NCBI GenBank assembly: GCA_032716605.1
Contig: CM064572.1
Span: 44,044,703 to 44,108,702 of the forward strand
Source: Paralithodes platypus
Taxonomy: Eukaryota > Arthropoda > Malacostraca > Decapoda > Lithodidae
Reading direction: 5' to 3'
DNA: 64,000 nucleotides
This document shows positions 59,595 through 64,000 of the stretch, piece after piece. Numbering within the stretch: the stretch's first letter is position 1; every line of letters starts with the position of its first letter. The translations under genes were made by a program, and so were the position numbers. The notes beneath the pieces were generated by a model. That model searched no databases. It saw nothing but the letters and a program-made list of their open reading frames with translations, and was not told where the DNA came from.

Positions 59595-59660
59595 GATCCC
59601 CGCAAAATATTCCCCAAAACAACAAATGTTCCCTGCTAATAAATGTAGGTTCACCAAATC

Positions 59661-59676
59661 CTAGGTAAGGTCGCCA
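59661..59676 (-). promoter_or_regulatory. Primer-binding site of copy B
   Basis: Minus strand TGGCGACCTTACCTAG, two bases inside the 5' LTR; identical to copy A. Confidence 0.6.
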
Positions 59677-59678
59677 TT

Positions 59679-61973
59679 TGTTACGACTGAGGTTTAAATA
59701 TATCAGGGCTCTTATTCATTGGACTAGTAATGGCATAAATGCTGCAACGGAAAGCGCTAGATCCAACCTCTGATGTATATTCCCAGTGAACAAAGAACAC
59801 AAATACTCTACAGAGTTCAATATGCAATAATAGGTTATTAACCCTTATTTAGCGGCGAGCAACATAAGTCGAGTTAAATAAAGCTGGACTATGTGGCGGC
59901 GCTCGACATAACTCGAGTGGCAATTTCAGCACGTAATGTGGCTGAGAGAGAGAGACAAGTGGTGGCAGGAGACTAGCGAGCGTATGACTGCTCCAGACCA
60001 CCGCGGCGAACCTACTGACACAAATCTCAGCTCCCTCCTCCCTCTCTCACTCGCTACATACTCAATTATGTACTGAAAGTACCGAATTACCTGCTTTTTG
60101 CACTCGCGTTGCACGGTTATTGCAAGAAAACTATCCATCATACAAGGATCGTTATGGTGTCATTCGAAAGCTCTGTTTATGCCCTTTCAGGAATAGGTAC
60201 TTGTTTTACGTTCTGGGTCTTATTTAGGCATGAAAATGATCACGTAAACAGCCCTATTTTGGCTAAAAACACCCCGCTGTGCGGTACACATAAATAAACC
60301 GCATAGGCCGCTCGTAAGGTGTTAAACTCTCAATAAATGTGCGTCTACTCTAGGCTTAATGTTATGTGAAAACAGCCTATTACTATCTATAACCGAAGCT
60401 GCTTGGTTATGGTTTGCAAAGTAAGGTGGTAAGAGAAGTTACAGCTTACGTTACTTTAATCAATAAATGTCAGGCACTCCTGCATGAAAGAAAGTGCACT
60501 AAATTCCTTCAACACCAACAAGGAATCTTCTTTAAATGATAGATGCTATCAAGATGCTCGAATCGGAAATGGAACCCAAAAAGGCCGGCAGCGGAATATT
60601 GCTCATGCAGGCTATGCACACAAAAGGCAGGATATATAATGCAGTCGGGGCCAAGAATATCCTAAACGCTACAACAATAATAATCGCAACGACAATGCAG
60701 TATTCCTATCAACAAAAAGAGCCTAAGTCGTTTGTGTCTCCATACATCAAACTAGGCTGCGAAATGCTTGTGTAATCATAAACGGGTATGCATAAAAAGA
60801 GTAATTGGGTTAATATACTTAATGTCTACTATGACTGATAAAGTCTAGCTAGAGTCAATGATACGAGATACTGGTGCGCATGGCATGCCGCATAGCCTAG
60901 TGCAAATCTCAAGTCTGTGCGTCAAATATTACGTTATAGGGAAGGGTAGCTCTCTTGAGAAACCTTAATACCGAAGTATTAAGCGTTCTCCTGGCGTACC
61001 TCAAAGACAAACAACGAGCTTAGAACAGTGCAGAATGGTATAGGCAAAAAGCCCTCATTCGTGCATGCTCTACTCTCAATGGCACACAGACTAGAATTTA
61101 CCCAATCAACTCCCGTTCTCAGGTATGTCGTGCAGCTTTTAACTAAAGCCAGCACCTATCGGAAACAATACCTTATAGTATCAGACTCCTAGTCTAGAAT
61201 TATCTAATCCAGCAGAACACTAATAATTATAGGAAGCGGTACTGAACAATATGAATGCCAACCAATGCTTCGTGATCCACTTATCTTAACAACTAACATA
61301 CATTGGTTATATCAGACCTTAACGCATAATACAACTGGCCAGCATGAAGCTGATTTTGCAGAGTTAACCAGAGGGGGTATAATATTAATAAAAGGGGGTG
61401 AAAGATATGGAAAATGAGAGAGATAGGCAGAGGAAAAGGTTCTCAGGTGCAGAGAGGAGGACAGGTATCCAAGGGATAAGAGGGATGCGTTCTAGAAACC
61501 AGATCTGAGAGAGAAAGTGGCGAGGGAGCTGTATATATACTAGCACTAGCTCGAACTGCGTAGAAAAGTGGTAACAAGTCCTCTGGCCAATGCTAAAGAA
61601 GCTAACTAAACATGACGTCATCAAGCATGGTAAAAAACTCCTCTAACCAATCCCCGAGAGGCCAGCCAGCTATGACGTCATCGAGTATAGCAAAACACTG
61701 CGCGCCTCCCCCCACTCTGTTCTACTCTCTCTCTCTCTCTCTCAACTCCTATCATTACTACTTAATGATAAAACATATACTTTGCAATTCAATATATAAA
61801 GCCTTGACATGGGTGAAAACAAAGAGCCTTTCTGGACTGCCCATGACACAAGCTTTCATATGAAATAAAACACACAACAATACATCAACTGTAGCCACAT
61901 CCACTGCCCTGGCAATCCTAGTGAGTCACTTTAGGACTAGCCATGCGGTTCTAGCGGAGTGGTTAACGTCACA
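59679..61973 (-). repeat. Copy B 5' LTR (contains a MITE)
   Basis: 2,295 bp, or about 1,811 bp without the family A MITE at 59842-60321 and one TTAA. Ends TGTTACGACTG and CGTCACA; the CCTC duplication follows. Confidence 0.92.
59842..60321 (+). mobile_element. piggyBac-type MITE family A, copy 3
   Basis: 480 bp between TTAA at 59838-59841 and 60322-60325. The other LTRs provide the site without the insertion: at 38520 the sequence GGTTATTAAACTCTC runs across a single TTAA. This proves the element boundaries to the base. Confidence 0.97.
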
Positions 61974-61977
61974 CCTC

Positions 61978-62540
61978 AAAACAAGATCTCCAGAAGCCGC
62001 TCTCAAAACCTCCACCACCTCCTCTTACAAGTCTCTGCATCACCAACACCATCACCTGTCAACATCGCAGGACCAGCAGCAGCCTCGTCACCACCACCTG
62101 CCACCTTATACCATCCAGTGGCAGCCTCCTCCTCTGCATCATCTAAATACTCGGAGTCCACCATAGGAGAGGACGTTCATGTGGAGGAGATCGATGAAGA
62201 CGGGGACGGGGACGAGGACATCGATTTGGCGGTGTCTGCCAACGAGCTGGAAAAAACCTACTGCGAGTTGACAACGTAGATACAGAAGACTGTGGCAGCA
62301 GGAAAACCTCCCTCACCAGCCGTCCAGAAGAAGTTGACAAAGTGCTTGCACCAGATGGCCCTCCACAAAAACACTTGAACAATGAAGCAACTTGGTTGAG
62401 GCCAAGTATTTTATATCTTTTACTGTATTTCTCACTTCTTGACTTGTTTTTCCTCCAACCAAATCCAAATGACTGTACTCTCCTATTTTACTCCAACCAT
62501 CACCATCATCATCATCATCATCATCAGAACAATTCTCATT
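61978..62540 (+). other. Unassigned coding-like DNA
   Basis: One frame is open from the LTR boundary to a TAG at about 62279. The product has a Ser/Pro/Ala-rich part (YHPVAASSSASSKYSES) and an acidic end (EDVHVEEIDEDGDGDEDIDL). After the stop, further coding-like wording (SPAVQKKLTKCLHQM) continues in frame. It could be the C-terminal tail of a DNA-transposon protein of the pogo/Tigger type; I cannot confirm this. A (CAT)n run is at 62495-62525. Confidence 0.3.
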
Positions 62541-62745
62541 CACTTCCCTGCCACTGAAGAAGTACCAAGAGGTACAAAAACGCGTTCTGGCTAAGTATGA
62601 TGTACATACAATCCTGTAGTACCACCCAAAAATAATTGTGGAGATATCATCAGACAACTTCCTATGGAAGGCAAGAATGCTCTCAGAAAAAGAGAAAAGA
62701 TAGACAAGAAGCTCTGTAACAAACAACTTGCCATAGCCTTCAATG
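62541..62745 (+). repeat. Penelope-like 3' end
   Basis: CACTGAAGAAGTACCAAGAG, then AAAACGCGTTCTGGC and AGGCAAGAATGCTCTCAG. The same style of sequence (CTGAAGATGATAG..CGAAACGCGTCGG) ends the Penelope element at 34345-34380. Confidence 0.55.

Positions 62746-62746
<1 letters not shown>

Positions 62747-62780
<34 letters not shown>
62747..62780. repeat. (TA)n microsatellite
   Basis: Ends ATATACTGTATATG. Confidence 0.9.
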
Positions 62781-62781
<1 letters not shown>

Positions 62782-62784
62782 TGT

Positions 62785-63230
62785 ATATGACAAGAATGCA
62801 TGAAGAAAGAATAGTTAAAATTATCTGTGTCAGTGAAGTGGAAGGAAGAAGAAAGCGTGAACAGCCGAGAAGTTGGCATGATATGGTGTCAGAATGTGTG
62901 TCTAAGCGTGAACAGGGAATGGTTTGAAGCAAAAGAACTAGCAAATGACAGAAATGAATGGAGGAAGTTTGTTAGGTCACTGGGCCTGTTTCAATGAAAA
63001 ACCTGGAAGGTCTTCATCCCGGATGTTGATGTTTAGACACCTTGTCCGGAAGTATAACATCTGAAGTTAATCCTTTGATTTCTGGGGCTGATGAGTGATT
63101 GGTGCTTCTGAATGCTTGTGTGCTTGCTTTCTGTGGACAAACTGTTATATGTGTTCTTCTCCTGTTAGCTCATTTTCCTTTCTTGTGTCTCTTGCTGATC
63201 CTCCCTACCCCTTGTGGGAATAAGGACTGG
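62785..63230 (+). pseudogene. RTE-like LINE C-terminal fragment and 3' end
   Basis: Encodes RMHEERIVKIICVSEVEGRR and PRSWHDMVSECV, then after a frame change EAKELANDRNEWRKFVRSLG and a stop near 62997. A ~230-bp 3' tail follows, ending GGGAATAAGGACTGGC before a (TA)n array. Confidence 0.7.

Positions 63231-63275
<45 letters not shown>
63231..63275. repeat. (TA)n microsatellite
   Basis: Ends ATATACTGTATATAAATA. Confidence 0.95.
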
Positions 63276-63276
<1 letters not shown>

Positions 63277-63299
63277 TGTATATAAATATATAATATTTA

Positions 63300-63746
63300 C
63301 TCAGGCCCAATCCCCACTTTTCCTTTTTTTGGGGGGTGCGGGTGGGCGACTCAAGACAGAGCAAGAATAGGGAAAACAACAGAAAACAATGAACACACAA
63401 ACACAAAATACAAATTCACAAACATCTAGGTCATCCAGGAGAAGACCCAGAGACCAGGGTCACCAAGGTCCCTCCAGCACTCCCCTGGCCCCCGACCACC
63501 CGGAGAGGTTCCGATATCGGCAGGCAGACATGTAGAGGAGCCGAAGCCACAAGCCCGCTCACCACACTTCCAGGCGTACCCTTCATATTATTTGTCTCCC
63601 CGGGCCAGGCGCCTGATGGACTATTATCTAGTCCAACTTACGCCAGACCCCTTCCCCCAAATGACCACGTGATCACTTCTATTCACAAGCAATCTCCATT
63701 CATTCCTGTTTATTGCCACTTCTCTTGCCTGATCTATAGTCATTCC

Positions 63747-63755
<9 letters not shown>
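63300..63755 (-). pseudogene. RTE-like LINE 3' end, copy 2
   Basis: Matches 7300-7790 closely (CTCAGGCCCAATCC, GAGACCAGGGTCACC, GACTATTATCTAGTCCAACTT). It keeps only the last few codons before being cut by a (TA)n array. Confidence 0.8.
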
Positions 63756-63989
<234 letters not shown>

Positions 63990-64000
63990 TTACCACCCCA

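Larger units (their letters stand above)
38361..61973 (-). mobile_element. LTR retrotransposon copy B (Gmr1-like Ty3/gypsy), with four insertions
   Basis: Outer ends are TGTTACGACTG (38361 and 59679) and CGTCACA (48000 and 61973). It is flanked by the 4-bp duplication CCTC at 38357-38360 and 61974-61977. The coding strand is minus, so the 5' LTR is on the right. Insertions are copy A (39488-47321), piggyBac (50086-56088), an RTE-like LINE (58371-59594) and a family A MITE (59842-60321). Subtracting them with their duplications leaves about 8,049 bp, close to copy A. The LTRs are about 1,802 and 1,811 bp. Order of parts on the minus strand: LTR, PBS, gag, protease, partial integrase, RNase H, PPT, LTR. 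Confidence 0.93.

Overview
The window looks like repeat-dominated genomic DNA from an arthropod, most likely a decapod crustacean. The evidence is very dense (AG)n, (TA)n, (CA)n microsatellites, short TTAGG-type runs, CR1, jockey-like and RTE-like LINEs, Penelope-like elements with GIY-YIG endonucleases, tRNA-derived SINE heads of a kind I associate with decapods, and many TTAA-flanked piggyBac-type MITEs. I see no convincing host protein-coding gene. Almost every coding-like stretch is a piece of a transposable element, and most are broken by frameshifts or stops.

Layout. 1-2.2 kb: AT-rich DNA with a ~180-bp-arm inverted repeat. 2.2-3.8 kb: a 75-bp higher-order satellite that keeps reading frames open by accident. 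3.8-15.0 kb: a colony of short TTAA-bounded elements (families A to H, named here for convenience), several nested in one another, plus SINE heads, an RTE-like LINE 3' end and a 38-bp tandem repeat. 15.0-23.7 kb: a CR1 LINE whose ORF1 is split by ~4.2 kb of AT-rich, TAGGCCTA-rich DNA and whose endonuclease is interrupted by a ~430-bp element with ~105-bp terminal inverted repeats. 24-31.4 kb: microsatellites, LINE fragments (CR1-like, poly(A)-tailed jockey-like, a degraded RTE-like copy). 31.9-34.5 kb: a Penelope-like element bounded by inverted terminal repeats, its left arm split by a MITE. 36.4-38.4 kb: a tRNA-Val-like SINE head, a poly(A)-tailed LINE and a second Penelope fragment.

The most informative region is 38,361-61,973. 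It is one composite of at least five transposons whose order can be read from target-site duplications. Copy B is an LTR retrotransposon on the minus strand with TSD CCTC. It was hit in its 3' LTR by copy A of the same family (TSD ACAT), in its coding region by a 6.0-kb piggyBac element with an essentially complete transposase (TSD TTAA), near its 5' end by a truncated RTE-like LINE (11-bp TSD), and in its 5' LTR by a family-A MITE (TSD TTAA, with an empty site in the sister LTRs). Removing the insertions arithmetically leaves about 8.05 kb for copy B against 7.83 kb for copy A, which supports the reconstruction. Both copies encode a SCAN-like Gag, a protease, a partial integrase, then RNase H. 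The integrase lies before RNase H, as in Gmr1-like Ty3/gypsy elements, and the reverse transcriptase core is missing at the same junction in both. This is probably a non-autonomous family mobilised in trans.

Functional reading: the only gene here with all its catalytic residues in one long frame is the piggyBac transposase at 50.6-53.1 kb. It shares TTAA targeting with the many MITEs in the window, though its own ends are not clearly those of any MITE family seen here.
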